A stretch of DNA of 64,000 nucleotides from Legionella adelaidensis (GCF_900637865.1 NZ_LR134420.1:62001-126000), one strand, 5' to 3'; shown: positions 11,230 through 19,876, counted from the first letter of the stretch. Numbers and translations are program-made. Notes: a model not told the origin generated them from the sequence alone.

Positions 11230-12204
11230 ATGAAGCCTAAAAAAGTGTCACCCTCTTTACATAGTGAAACACCGAAAAAAAATATAACCGTGCAGTTATT
11301 GGAAGAGCTAGTTAAGAAAGCCGAAATAAATCACGAAGGTCATGTGGCTAATTATATACCTGAGCTTGCGAATGTGGATAAGGATATGACCGCCATTGCT
11401 GTTGCACCCTTAGGTCAAGAGCATTTGGTGTATAGCAATACGCCGCTTATACCTATTACTTTACAAAGCACCTCTAAATTAATTCCTTTAATCGGATTAT
11501 TAGAAGAGTTTGGTGCAGAGCAAGTATTGGAATGGGTTAAAGTCGAACCCTCTGGCGACGACTTTGCTTCAATAACCCGTTTAGAACAATTCGGTCCCAA
11601 GCCTTCCAATCCTATGCTCAATGCCGGAGCTATTACGTTATGCTCTCATATTCCGGGGAAAGGAGAACATCAATTTGCATGGTTAGAAAGTTGGGTATAT
11701 AAACTTTTTAATCAACATTTGCGAATTAATCCTTCCGTTTTCGCTTCCGAAAAAAGAACCGGCGACCGAAACCGCTCTCTCGCTTATTTACTTCATAGCC
11801 GTAAAAATTTAGGTACTAACGTTTCCGAAACGTTAGATCTTTATTTTACCTTGTGCTCTTATGAGGCTCTCATAGAGCAAGTGCTATATTTACCTACCCT
11901 GCTGGCTAATTATGGTAAAAACCCTATGACGGGTGAGCAAGTCATCTCTTTAGAAACCTGCAAAATCACCTTATCCATTATGGCAACTTGTGGGCTTTAT
12001 GATGAAACCGGCACACACATGGTCCGCACAGGAATGCCCGCAAAAAGTGGTGTCTCCGGCTATACCATGGCCGTTGTTCCTGGAAAAGCTGGCATTGTGG
12101 TTTTGAGTCCCAGAGTTAATCCTAAAGGCAATAGCATCCGTGGGGAAATTATGCTTGAAGGGTTGTCCAAAGCCCTAGGCTGGCATTTTGCTGATCCTTT
12201 TTAA
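11230..12204 (+). CDS. glsA: Glutaminase A
   Basis: Hydrolyses glutamine to glutamate and ammonia. The 324-residue protein belongs to the serine-dependent beta-lactamase/glutaminase fold. The catalytic Ser-X-X-Lys is STSK near residue 83, and NPMLNAGAI, EKRTGDRNRSLAYLL and the late AKSGVSGYTMAVVPGKAGI are family blocks. The first 20 or so residues are a poorly conserved extension. It is monocistronic. Ammonia release by glutaminases can aid acid tolerance, but nothing here shows that role. Confidence 0.94.
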   Translation: MKPKKVSPSLHSETPKKNITVQLLEELVKKAEINHEGHVANYIPELANVDKDMTAIAVAPLGQEHLVYSNTPLIPITLQSTSKLIPLIGLLEEFGAEQVLEWVKVEPSGDDFASITRLEQFGPKPSNPMLNAGAITLCSHIPGKGEHQFAWLESWVYKLFNQHLRINPSVFASEKRTGDRNRSLAYLLHSRKNLGTNVSETLDLYFTLCSYEALIEQVLYLPTLLANYGKNPMTGEQVISLETCKITLSIMATCGLYDETGTHMVRTGMPAKSGVSGYTMAVVPGKAGIVVLSPRVNPKGNSIRGEIMLEGLSKALGWHFADPF

Positions 12205-12213
12205 AGGATCAGC
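12190..12213 (+). terminator. palindromic hairpin overlapping the glsA stop
   Basis: Arms GCTGATCCTTT and AAAGGATCAGC pair perfectly over 11 bases around a TT centre and contain the glsA stop codon. No long T-tract follows, so it may be a weak terminator or an mRNA 3-prime stabilising hairpin. Confidence 0.5.
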
Positions 12214-12322
12214 TCTCGCCTATATTTGCTCTGCTAAGATTTTGAGGCAATTAAGTTTCATTCTTCTAATCTGATTTTTATGTTCAGATAAAAACCAAAT
12301 ACACCTTTTCACCATACTCTGC

Positions 12323-12643
12323 TCATAAACTTAATACTTGTCGCAAACCCTCATCCAGAGCATTTAAATCTTTATCAGAAAGTGGACCTATAAAACCTTT
12401 TAATCTACTTTTATCAACTGTTCGAATCTGATCACAAATAGCGGTTACATTTTTATTAAGACAAGAGACTGAGATAGTTATTGGAGGCCTGGCTTTTGCA
12501 GATGTGGAGAGCGGAACAACAATCACAGTATGACGCGCTTGATTTATTGGCGTTGCACCCACCAATACACACGGGCGTTGTTTATTGATTTCTGAACCAG
12601 TTGTCGGGTTAAGATCTATCCAATAAATATCACCACGATTCAT
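12323..12643 (-). CDS. MazF/PemK-family toxin (endoribonuclease)
   Basis: A 106-residue CcdB/PemK-fold toxin. Family features are MNRGDIYWIDLNPTTGSE at the N terminus, QRPCVLVG, and VVPLSTSAKARPP followed by ICDQIRTVDKSRL, which carries the conserved arginine and downstream loop residues of MazF. MazF toxins cleave mRNA at short sequence-specific sites. It overlaps the antitoxin gene by 14 bases, the usual antitoxin-first arrangement. The reading frame is intact, so the pair may be functional. Confidence 0.92.
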   Translation of the reverse strand: MNRGDIYWIDLNPTTGSEINKQRPCVLVGATPINQARHTVIVVPLSTSAKARPPITISVSCLNKNVTAICDQIRTVDKSRLKGFIGPLSDKDLNALDEGLRQVLSL

Positions 12644-12863
12644 TATTTAATCCATCTTGAAGAGTCACATCCCAATCTTTCATTTCCTGATTCAACTCAT
12701 GATCTTGTTCAACAGCGGCAGCACATTCATAAAGTGCTTTTTCACGTTTTTCTATTTCTTTCTCTATTAATTCAACAATGACTTTACTGCGTTGCTTTTG
12801 TGGAATGGAAGCTCGCATTCTAGAAGCAATTTTATCAGGCATTGAAATAAGAACTTTACTCAT
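12630..12863 (-). CDS. MazE-like (ribbon-helix-helix type) antitoxin
   Basis: A 77-residue protein starting MSKVLISMPDKIASRM at 12863, where a GGTGGAG ribosome binding site supports this ATG over one five codons upstream. The N-terminal strand-helix-helix pattern (about residues 3-45) suggests DNA binding as an RHH dimer. The acidic C-terminal tail should wrap the toxin. Gene order and overlap with the MazF-like toxin support the assignment. Confidence 0.85.
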   Translation of the reverse strand: MSKVLISMPDKIASRMRASIPQKQRSKVIVELIEKEIEKREKALYECAAAVEQDHELNQEMKDWDVTLQDGLNNESW

Positions 12864-12879
12864 AATAATCTCCACCATA

Positions 12880-12912
12880 TATAATATAGTATATCCTATA
12901 TCTTATATTATA
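12880..12912 (-). promoter_or_regulatory. AT-rich operator/promoter of the toxin-antitoxin pair
   Basis: A perfect 9-base inverted repeat (TATAATATA and TATATTATA, 15 bases apart) lies 17 bases upstream of the antitoxin start and overlaps TATAAT-like hexamers. RHH antitoxins typically autorepress at such a palindrome; that function is inferred. Confidence 0.5.
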
Positions 12913-13011
12913 GTCAGGATTTAAATCAAACCTCATCCACTTCCTCAATTGCCCCATTTCCCCATAGCCATGTGTTATAATAATCAAAGTATTTTGTCGA
13001 GTGATTTATAT

Positions 13012-13547
13012 ATGCATCTTTTTAGCTCAGTCAAACCCACTGTAAAATTTATTAGATTAAACGAACTAGATTTCATCTCATTTAATAAGTGTTTAAACCA
13101 AGTAAACTTATGGTTTACTAATGAATGGGGTTATATCCATGATAAAGCTAAAACACCAGAACAAGCGCTTAAAGATCGTAGAGATTATTTAGCTGAAAAT
13201 GCGGATAGAGTTCATTTGGCTTTTTATGGGTCTGTTATGGTAGGTGCCTTTCGAGTGGAAAATAAAGAGTTTGATGAAAAATTCATAAGAAAAGGCTGGG
13301 AAATAATCTAAGGACTCAGGAAATATGGTTTATTTATGTAGACCCTTTTGCTCGTGGTTTAGGAGTGGGTCGTCAAATTGTTAAGCAAATTAAGCGGCAT
13401 TCTAAAGAGGAAGAAGCTAAAATGGTTTTATTAGAGACATTAAAACCTAGCCTAAATCACCTATACCAAACAGAAGACGCAGAAATAATTAGTGAAAATA
13501 ATTTAGATGGCCATCCAACTGATGTCTTAAGAATAAATCTAAAATGA
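13012..13547 (+). pseudogene. GNAT acetyltransferase, frameshifted
   Basis: Two reading frames together make one GNAT-like protein. The first (to a stop at 13309-13311) gives MHLFSSVKPTVKFIRLNEL through HLAFYGSVMVGAFRVENKEF. The second, shifted by one and entering around 13300-13320, continues EIWFIYVDPFARGLGVGRQI, which contains the acetyl-CoA-binding motif A (RGLGVGRQ). Separation of the substrate half from motif A by a single frame change indicates a broken gene, or a sequencing error. The substrate is unknown. Confidence 0.65.
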
Positions 13548-13669
13548 TAAATGCAAATTTATTACATGACTCGAGTAATGGGGCTTCTCCGAAATTTTTT
13601 TACTTAATGGCTCTTGATGTGGATGAACCAGAAGAAATATTTATTGTAAATTCTTTCGATATTTTTTAA
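13544..13669 (+). CDS. very short ORF following the GNAT remnant, doubtful
   Basis: A 41-codon ORF starting with an ATGA overlap of the preceding stop. The product (MINANLLHDSSNGASP... ending NSFDIF) is not recognised. The overlap is operon-like, but its short length and its position after a broken gene make a decayed remnant equally likely. Confidence 0.2.
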   Translation: MINANLLHDSSNGASPKFFYLMALDVDEPEEIFIVNSFDIF

Positions 13670-13750
13670 ATTCTTTATCTGAATAAAAATTACCTATGCA
13701 AAAAGTGATGTCAATGCTTACAGTTGTTATTTTGAAGTTCAATTGAAACA

Positions 13751-13900
13751 TTACTCATAATTCGGCTCAGGTCGTTCAGAAGGCTCTGGTTCTGGAGTAT
13801 CTGGTAATATAGGTTCCAATGGTTCAGGGTGCGGTGGTGATTCCAGAGGTGGCCTTTCAGGAAACTCGTTAGGTGGTTCAGGAACTGTATCCGGGGCCAT
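13751..13900 (-). CDS. small proline/glutamate-rich protein
   Basis: A 49-residue protein, MAPDTVPEPPNEFPERPP at its start, dominated by Pro-Glu steps (PEPP, PERPP, PHPEP, EPILPDTPEPEP, RPEPNYE). An AAGGAG ribosome binding site eight bases upstream of the ATG at 13900 supports translation and decides this start over a 25-codon-longer frame. There is no signal peptide or membrane segment; it should be extended and unstructured. The function is unknown. A different frame over the same DNA is open but lacks such a site. Confidence 0.5.
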   Translation of the reverse strand: MAPDTVPEPPNEFPERPPLESPPHPEPLEPILPDTPEPEPSERPEPNYE

Positions 13901-14077
13901 AAAGCACTCCTTGTTGAAATTGTGTTCAAAATCATACCATCCTGGATTACAGCCTTGGCGTAATCCAGAAATCATTTATAGTTTCTTATTTAAATTCTAG
14001 AACACAATCCTAAAATCTTCCTATCTATGCTAAGATCTTTAGAATACACCTCAAAAAAAATTCGCTGAGAAATTTTC

Positions 14078-15457
14078 ATGGATATCAGTTTATTCGATTT
14101 ATTTTCAATAGGTATAGGTCCTTCCAGCTCGCATACCGTTGGGCCCATGTGTGCGGCAAATGAATTTCTTACTCTCTTGATGCAAAAAGAACTTTTTGAT
14201 GCAACTTCCCGGGTAAAAATAGAATTATATGGTTCACTCGCTCTAACTGGCAAAGGTCACGGTACGGATAAAGCCATACTTAATGGCTTGGAAGGAAAGT
14301 CCCCTGAATCGGTGGTACCTGAAAGTATGGTTCCCCGTATGCAGGAAATTTTACAATCTCAGCAACTCAATTTAGGCTCTAAAAAACTGATAGCTTTCCA
14401 TGAAGAGCAGGATTTCCCGTTTCATCAAAAAGAATTACTCCCAAAACACTCCAACGGGATGCGTTTTAGCGCTTTTGATGAGAATAATCGTCTATTAGTT
14501 AGTCAAATATATTATTCGATTGGTGGTGGGTTCATTGTTACTGAAGAAGCATTTGATCAAACAGACGCTGCTATAGAAAAACCTCTACCCTGCCCCTTTG
14601 CCACTGCTAAAGAATTACTTGATCAGTGTAAAAAACAAAATAAAACCATTGCTGACATTATGATGGCAAATGAGCGCAGTTGGCGCAGCACGCAAGAAAT
14701 ACATGAAGGCATCTTGAATATTGCGAAAGTAATGAGCGAGTGTATTGAAAATGGATGTAAACATGAAGGAAATTTACCAGGCGGTTTGCACTTAAAACGC
14801 CGTGCCCCCGATTTATATAAAAAATTAAATGAGCAAAAAGGGATTCCCAGTGTGTTCGAACACTCCGACATTATGAATCTTTTAAATTTATATGCTATGG
14901 CAGTGAATGAAGAAAATGCCGCGGGTGGGCGAATTGTAACCGCACCTACCAATGGAGCTGCCGGCATTATTCCCGCTGTCTATAAATATATGCAACATGC
15001 ACATGACAAAATTAGTAATGACGACACCTATATTTATTTCCTCACCGCTGCAGCAATCGGAATTCTGTACAAAAAAGGCGCTTCAATCTCTGGGGCAGAA
15101 GTAGGGTGTCAGGGCGAAGTCGGCGTTGCCTCATCAATGGCTGCAGCAGGTCTTACTGCTGTTCTCGGAGGAACGATTGAGCAAATTGAAAATGCTGCAG
15201 AAATCGCTATGGAACATCACTTAGGGATGACTTGTGATCCTGTTTTGGGGTTAGTACAAATCCCCTGTATTGAGCGAAATGCCATGGGTGCGGTTAAAGC
15301 AGTCAACGCTTCACGGATGGCTCTAATGGGTAGTGGTGAACACTATATATCTCTTGATAAAGTAATCAAAACCATGAAACAAACAGGACACGATATGCAA
15401 AGTATTTATAAAGAAACATCCATGGGCGGACTTGCAGTAAATCTACCTGAATGTTAA
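14078..15457 (+). CDS. sdaA: L-serine ammonia-lyase (Fe-S serine dehydratase)
   Basis: Deaminates L-serine to pyruvate and ammonia with a [4Fe-4S] cluster. The 459-residue single chain begins with the beta domain ([20 protein letters not shown]) and continues into the alpha domain with [40 protein letters not shown] and [16 protein letters not shown]. Cysteines in the last two blocks are the expected cluster ligands. Serine is a main carbon source of Legionella-type bacteria. Its stop overlaps the next gene by seven bases. Confidence 0.96.
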   Translation: MDISLFDLFSIGIGPSSSHTVGPMCAANEFLTLLMQKELFDATSRVKIELYGSLALTGKGHGTDKAILNGLEGKSPESVVPESMVPRMQEILQSQQLNLGSKKLIAFHEEQDFPFHQKELLPKHSNGMRFSAFDENNRLLVSQIYYSIGGGFIVTEEAFDQTDAAIEKPLPCPFATAKELLDQCKKQNKTIADIMMANERSWRSTQEIHEGILNIAKVMSECIENGCKHEGNLPGGLHLKRRAPDLYKKLNEQKGIPSVFEHSDIMNLLNLYAMAVNEENAAGGRIVTAPTNGAAGIIPAVYKYMQHAHDKISNDDTYIYFLTAAAIGILYKKGASISGAEVGCQGEVGVASSMAAAGLTAVLGGTIEQIENAAEIAMEHHLGMTCDPVLGLVQIPCIERNAMGAVKAVNASRMALMGSGEHYISLDKVIKTMKQTGHDMQSIYKETSMGGLAVNLPEC

Positions 15458-16269
15458 AACTTTGTACTATCCTTTTTCTATTTTATATGACGAGTGTAGA
15501 CGCGAGGACTTTGTTAGTAGTAGATTCCGATCTACATTCTTCCTTACCGAAACATTTTCGCATTTTAGAAAAAAACAACTTAAAAGCTATAGCCAGTGGT
15601 CAATTCTCCCCTACTCAACTGCAAAATATCCTTAAAAAAATTCACGCCCCTATAGTAATAATTGATTTGCGCCAAGAAAGCCATGGATTTATAAATGACA
15701 TACCGGTAAGTTGGTATGGAGTTAAAAACCACGCGAATAAGGGTAAAACATCCGCGGCAATCGCGAAGGATGAAGAGAATTTATTAAATGTATTGGCTTT
15801 ATCAGAAATAACTCTTCATCAAATTATAAAAAAAGAACAAGGCCACATTATTGAAACCCGCCCTCTCACGGTCAAACCACAAAAAGCAGATGAGGAAAAA
15901 ACCTTGGCTAAACGCTTAGGCATTCCTTATTATCGTTTTTATTTAGCGGATCATTCTTTTCCCAGTGAGAAGCAAATAAAAAGATTGAAGGGTCTCTTAC
16001 AAAATATCCCTAAGGGAACTTGGGTTTATTTCCATTGCCGAGGAGGTTCTGGCCGCTCGAGCACTTTTCTTTTGTTATATGATATTTTTCTTAACGCCAA
16101 GAATGAATCTTTGGATGACATGGTTGACGAGCATGTAAGAATGGGCAGTAAAGATCTTTCCAAATTACCGGCTGTTGAGAATTATAAGTATAATTTAGCG
16201 CAGAAGCGATGGGAAGTAATTAAAAAAATCTACATAACTATGACTACTAACAATACTTTCCCGAACTAA
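15451..16269 (+). CDS. secreted PTP-like phosphatase of the bacterial phytase type
   Basis: A 272-residue protein with an N-terminal signal peptide (about residues 1-18, ending SVDA). The active-site P-loop is HCRGGSGRS, with nucleophile Cys196 and Arg202 (CX5R), and the general-acid loop is LADHSFP. This spacing and wording match PTP-like myo-inositol phosphatases (cysteine phytases), a fold also used by Legionella and Pseudomonas secreted phosphatases. Substrate could be inositol polyphosphate or phosphoinositide. It is coupled to sdaA by a seven-base overlap; the metabolic link is unclear. Secretion by Sec/type II or use as an effector is inferred. Confidence 0.82.
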   Translation: MLKLCTILFLFYMTSVDARTLLVVDSDLHSSLPKHFRILEKNNLKAIASGQFSPTQLQNILKKIHAPIVIIDLRQESHGFINDIPVSWYGVKNHANKGKTSAAIAKDEENLLNVLALSEITLHQIIKKEQGHIIETRPLTVKPQKADEEKTLAKRLGIPYYRFYLADHSFPSEKQIKRLKGLLQNIPKGTWVYFHCRGGSGRSSTFLLLYDIFLNAKNESLDDMVDEHVRMGSKDLSKLPAVENYKYNLAQKRWEVIKKIYITMTTNNTFPN

Positions 16270-16318
16270 CAAAATCAAGACTTCATCATAGCTCTATGCA
16301 TTTGATTGGCATCGAAAA

Positions 16319-16339
16319 CCTGGTTGCTAGTCAACCAGG
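16319..16339 (+). terminator. hairpin of a terminator apparently split by the IS110 insertion
   Basis: CCTGGTTG and CAACCAGG pair over eight bases around a CTAGT loop, 50 bases after the phosphatase stop, but no T-tract follows directly. A run of seven T lies just past the right end of the insertion at 17554-17560. Removing 16342-17552 rejoins the hairpin to CTATTTTTTT, a standard intrinsic terminator. A near-identical arm sequence forms an intact terminator at 59003-59036. Confidence 0.6.
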
Positions 16340-16384
16340 CTTGTATCTTTAAAAAGTAAGCAAAAAAGCTTAATCTCAAGGGCA

Positions 16385-16510
16385 CTTGGGATGGGAGGAG
16401 AGATCTTGAAACCAGGCAAGGCTTAAAAAGCCTGTGAGCGTAGAGTAGGACCTTCTCCCCACTTATCTATCGACCGTACAGTATCTTAGGCTACCGACCA
16501 AGTAAGCCTG
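16385..16510 (+). ncRNA. candidate bridge RNA of the IS110 element
   Basis: IS110-group elements encode a structured bridge RNA in the non-coding left end, with a target-binding and a donor-binding loop. Here 16393-16402 (GGGAGGAGAG) can pair imperfectly with 16451-16460 (CCTTCTCCCC), enclosing AACCAGGC at 16410-16417, identical to the left target flank at 16333-16340. A second segment carries ACAGTATCT at 16478-16486, identical to the element's right end at 17537-17545. These are plausible left target and left donor guides. Exact ends, folding and expression are not determined. Confidence 0.5.
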
Positions 16511-16571
16511 CATTCACAAGCATGGTCAATGATAAATAACCCCAAGTATTCACAAGCATTAGGAGATTAGC

Positions 16572-17534
16572 ATGTCAGGGTTCGATTGTGTAGGTGTTGA
16601 TGTTGCGAAAGATAAATTTGACGTATCCGTTGAGTATAAAGGGAAAAGCAAACATAAAGTTTTTGCTAATAAGGAGCAAGGATATATTGAGTTTTTAACA
16701 TGGCTTCATGAATACACTATTAACCCTTGGGTTTGTATGGAAGCAACTGGGCATTACAGCACAAAAATCGCGGATTTTCTAATAGGGCAAGGCATCCGAG
16801 TCAGTGTAGTTAATCCATTTCAAATTAAAAACTATGCCAAAGCGTCACTTATTCGGAATAAAAATGACCGGGTAGATTCGGAAGTTATTCGACAGTTTTG
16901 TAAACGGATGGAGCCTCGTCCCTATCAGGCTTCGTCTCCTGAGCAGAAAGAAATTAAAGACTTAACCAAGCTTCTTGATATGTTAAAAGGTCAATTAACT
17001 CAGCTCACTAATCAAAGGCATAGTACTCAAGGAAGTATTGCAAAGAAAGCTTTGACCAAGCTTATTATGCAGCTTGAGAAAGAAATTGCGAAGGTAGAAA
17101 AACAAATTGCGGACTTAATTGCTAGTAATTCACAACTTAAAGAAAAATTGGAGTTAATTACCAGTATAAAAGGCATTGGCAATTTAACGGCCTATCATAT
17201 TCTGGCCCTTATGCCAGATGTCAATTCCTTTTCTACTGCCAAGCAATTTGCAGCCTATACGGGTATTACTCCAAAACAGCGTGAGTCAGGAACCTTTATC
17301 GGTAAAACTACTATCTCAAAATTAGGGGATGCCAGATTGAGGAAATCTTTATACATGGCTGCATTAGTCGCCAAACGATATAATAAAGGGCTTGCTTCGT
17401 TTGTAGCTCGTTTACAATTAAAGGGAAAAACACCAAAAACCATTATCTGTGCCGTTATGCGAAAATTAACACATATAATTTTTGGTGTTCTTAAAAATAA
17501 ACTGCCTTATAATGAAAATTATCATTGCATTTAA
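16572..17534 (+). CDS. IS110-family DEDD transposase (recombinase)
   Basis: A 320-residue recombinase with an N-terminal RuvC-like DEDD domain: Asp10 in VGVDVAKDKFDV, Glu57 in MEATGHYS, and Asp99/Asp102 in NDRVDSEVI. A central coiled coil (about residues 138-195) and a C-terminal Transposase_20 domain follow, the latter with KGIGNLTAYHIL and the PKQRESGTF serine region used in strand exchange. An AGGAG site precedes the ATG. Two perfect 12-base direct repeats (ATTCACAAGCAT at 16512-16523 and 16548-16559) lie just upstream and could serve autoregulation. Confidence 0.93.
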   Translation: MSGFDCVGVDVAKDKFDVSVEYKGKSKHKVFANKEQGYIEFLTWLHEYTINPWVCMEATGHYSTKIADFLIGQGIRVSVVNPFQIKNYAKASLIRNKNDRVDSEVIRQFCKRMEPRPYQASSPEQKEIKDLTKLLDMLKGQLTQLTNQRHSTQGSIAKKALTKLIMQLEKEIAKVEKQIADLIASNSQLKEKLELITSIKGIGNLTAYHILALMPDVNSFSTAKQFAAYTGITPKQRESGTFIGKTTISKLGDARLRKSLYMAALVAKRYNKGLASFVARLQLKGKTPKTIICAVMRKLTHIIFGVLKNKLPYNENYHCI

Positions 17535-17560
17535 AGACAGTATCTACTAGCTATTTTTTT

Positions 17561-17642
17561 GTCATTCCTGCGTAGCGGGAATCCATTTCTATGCTGAACT
17601 GCGCCAATTGATAAATAGATTCCCGCCTAGCGCGGGAATGAC
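17561..17642. repeat. paired palindromic repeat (dRS3/REP-like)
   Basis: Two imperfect palindromes face each other: GTCATTCCTGCGTAGCGGGA at the left (17561-17580) and, at 17618-17642, a copy ending GCGGGAATGAC. The outer ends GTCATTCC and GGAATGAC are exact inverted repeats. The wording resembles the ATTCCC-N8-GGGAAT repeats (dRS3/REP type) dispersed in many proteobacteria. A single related unit is at 50887-50912. It sits directly against the T-tract at the right edge of the IS110 element. Confidence 0.75.
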
Positions 17643-17734
17643 AGACATTAAAAGTGACGTACTTCAGTCGGCAGGCCCAACAATTCATCTGCCATTGTTT
17701 GTTGCGCCTTTGGCGCTAACCTACTTAAATCCCA

Positions 17735-19138
17735 TCAATATTCCGCATGTCCCGGAGTTCGTGGGAAGGGAATTACGTCACGAACGTTATTGACTCCGGT
17801 AACATAACTCACCAGCCGCTCTAACCCCAATCCAAAACCTGCATGAGGTACACTGCCATAACGGCGTAAATCGCGATACCATTGATAGAGATCTTTGTTT
17901 ACCCCGCACTCCTCCATGCGTTTATCCAAGATTTCCAAACGATCTTCTCTTTGGCTGCCCCCTATAATTTCGCCAATTCCAGGAGCCAATACGTCCATAG
18001 CCGCTACCGTTTTGCCATCCTCATTTAATCGCATGTAAAAGCTTTTTATCTCTTTAGGATAATTAATAATGATAACCGGCTTTTTACAATAAGTTTCCGC
18101 GAGATAACGCTCATGTTCTGATTGCAAGTCTAATCCCCACTTAACCGGATAATCAAATTTTACCTCCGCTTTTTCTAAAATAGTTATCGCTTGCGTATAA
18201 GGAATTATTTCAAATTCCGAATCAATAATATTTTCCAAGCGCTCAATACAACCCGGGGCGACAAATTGATTGAAAAAATTCATGTCGTCAGAACGTTCGT
18301 CCAGTACAGTTTTACATAAAAAGCGCAACATTTCCTGACTCAATGAACAAATATCATTTAAATCTGCGAAAGCAAGCTCTGGCTCTACCATCCAAAACTC
18401 TGCCAAATGGCGGCTGGTATTCGAATTTTCAGCACGAAAAGTAGGGCCAAAAGTATATACTTTAGACATAGCCAAACAATATGCTTCCACATTTAATTGT
18501 CCAGAAACAGTTAGAAAAGCTTCACGGCCGAAAAAGTCTTTGCTGAAATCAACCGTATTTTTTTCATTTTTGCAAAGATTCACCAAATCCAAAGTACTCA
18601 CTCGAAATAACTCACCCGCGCCTTCGCAATCGCTGGTAGTGATAATGGGAGTATGAATCCAAAAATAGCCTTTTTGATGGAAAAAATTATGAATTGCCCA
18701 AGAAAGGGTATCGCGAACACGCGTTACTGCACTAATGGTATTGGTACGGGGGCGTAAATGGGCTACTTCTCTTAAGTATTCCAAAGTATGTCTTTTAGGC
18801 TGTATAGGATAAGTATCTGGATTTTCTACCCACCCTATTACTTCAATTTTTTCGGCTTGAATTTCAAAAGACTGCCCTTTTCCTTGGGAAGCGATTAATT
18901 TTCCCGTTGCTTTTACGGAACAACCTGAAGTTAGCTTGAGCACTTCCATTTGATAATTGGATAAATTTTCTGGAACCACAATTTGAATAGGAGAAAAACA
19001 AGAGCCATCATGTAAACTAATAAATGATAAACCCGCTTTAGAATCGCGTCTTGTTTTAACCCAGCCTTGAATGGTTACAGTTTCATCAATGCTAATTTCC
19101 CCATCTAAACATTGTTTTACTGTGAAAACTTCTGTCAT
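17735..19138 (-). CDS. asnS: Asparaginyl-tRNA synthetase
   Basis: A 467-residue class IIb aminoacyl-tRNA synthetase. The N-terminal OB-fold ([20 protein letters not shown]) binds the anticodon. The catalytic core shows motif 2 ([20 protein letters not shown]) and motif 3 ([15 protein letters not shown]). The [11 protein letters not shown] wording distinguishes AsnRS from AspRS, which is encoded separately at 28131. It is monocistronic on the minus strand. Confidence 0.97.
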   Translation of the reverse strand: MTEVFTVKQCLDGEISIDETVTIQGWVKTRRDSKAGLSFISLHDGSCFSPIQIVVPENLSNYQMEVLKLTSGCSVKATGKLIASQGKGQSFEIQAEKIEVIGWVENPDTYPIQPKRHTLEYLREVAHLRPRTNTISAVTRVRDTLSWAIHNFFHQKGYFWIHTPIITTSDCEGAGELFRVSTLDLVNLCKNEKNTVDFSKDFFGREAFLTVSGQLNVEAYCLAMSKVYTFGPTFRAENSNTSRHLAEFWMVEPELAFADLNDICSLSQEMLRFLCKTVLDERSDDMNFFNQFVAPGCIERLENIIDSEFEIIPYTQAITILEKAEVKFDYPVKWGLDLQSEHERYLAETYCKKPVIIINYPKEIKSFYMRLNEDGKTVAAMDVLAPGIGEIIGGSQREDRLEILDKRMEECGVNKDLYQWYRDLRRYGSVPHAGFGLGLERLVSYVTGVNNVRDVIPFPRTPGHAEY

Positions 19139-19235
19139 TATGTACTCCGAAAATTTATCCTCTGCTTTGCTGTTTAATTTTCAAAGCGAAATAAAATTTG
19201 GATAATACACTAAATAAAAACAGGGTGGGAATAGT

Positions 19236-19793
19236 ATGCAGCTTATACTTTGCTTATTTTTTAGCATATTAGCTAATAATCTATATGCTCAAAATACAGA
19301 ATTATTATTTTATAGACCGTTTGCAGAAACTACGGCCCATCCCTCGCCAAAAATAGCTAACACATTGCATGGAGAATGTATAAAACAATCCGAGGTGATT
19401 AGAAGAGAAGATGCTATTCAATGTAAAGCGGAAGGGAAAATTTATGACCCTTGCTTTATTAAAGCTTTTACAGATAAAAAAGAAGCACTTTGTCCACAAT
19501 CTCCGTGGAGTGAAAAAAGCACAATAATTCAATTTGCTGAACAATACCCCCAAGCCACGGAAATATTAGATATGTCAAAAACCTACCCGTGGGCTTTAGA
19601 ATTAAAAGATGGGATTAGATGCCAAGCTTTTCTAACGCAAAACTCGTTTGATAATTTACCTGTCCGCTATTTTTGTAATGATCAGTCTACCCTTTTAGGC
19701 CACCTACAGCGATGCTCTGCATCCTGGAAAATTCTACAACATAAAGATAGCTCTCAATTAGATACCGTGGAAATTACAAAGGCATGGTTTTAA
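19236..19793 (+). CDS. secreted protein of unknown function
   Basis: A 185-residue protein with a signal peptide (about residues 1-18, ending NLYAQ) preceded by a GGTGGGA ribosome binding site. The mature part has seven cysteines (for example HGECIKQ, AIQCKAEG, YDPCFIKAF and RYFCNDQ), suggesting a disulfide-stabilised periplasmic fold. No family is recognised. It is divergent from asnS and followed by a membrane protein gene 83 bases on. Confidence 0.6.
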   Translation: MQLILCLFFSILANNLYAQNTELLFYRPFAETTAHPSPKIANTLHGECIKQSEVIRREDAIQCKAEGKIYDPCFIKAFTDKKEALCPQSPWSEKSTIIQFAEQYPQATEILDMSKTYPWALELKDGIRCQAFLTQNSFDNLPVRYFCNDQSTLLGHLQRCSASWKILQHKDSSQLDTVEITKAWF

Positions 19794-19876
19794 ATAGTGA
19801 GTAAAACGATAAGGGTTTGCAAAATAAGGAATTTCAGTCTATTAATTATAGTATATTGACTGCAAGGGAGTGGATC

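Larger units (their letters stand above)
16340..17552 (+). mobile_element. IS110-family insertion sequence
   Basis: About 1.2 kb containing one DEDD transposase and a roughly 230-base non-coding left end, without terminal inverted repeats, as in the IS110 group. The proposed ends use CT dinucleotides at 16340-16341 and 17551-17552 as the duplicated core, chosen because excision restores a perfect terminator. An alternative left boundary at CT 16347-16348 cannot be excluded. The transposase frame is intact. Confidence 0.7.

Noticed and set aside
13711-13935. Alternative minus-strand frame over the proline-rich gene
   Set aside because: No ribosome binding site; codon pattern fits the shadow of the Pro-Glu frame.
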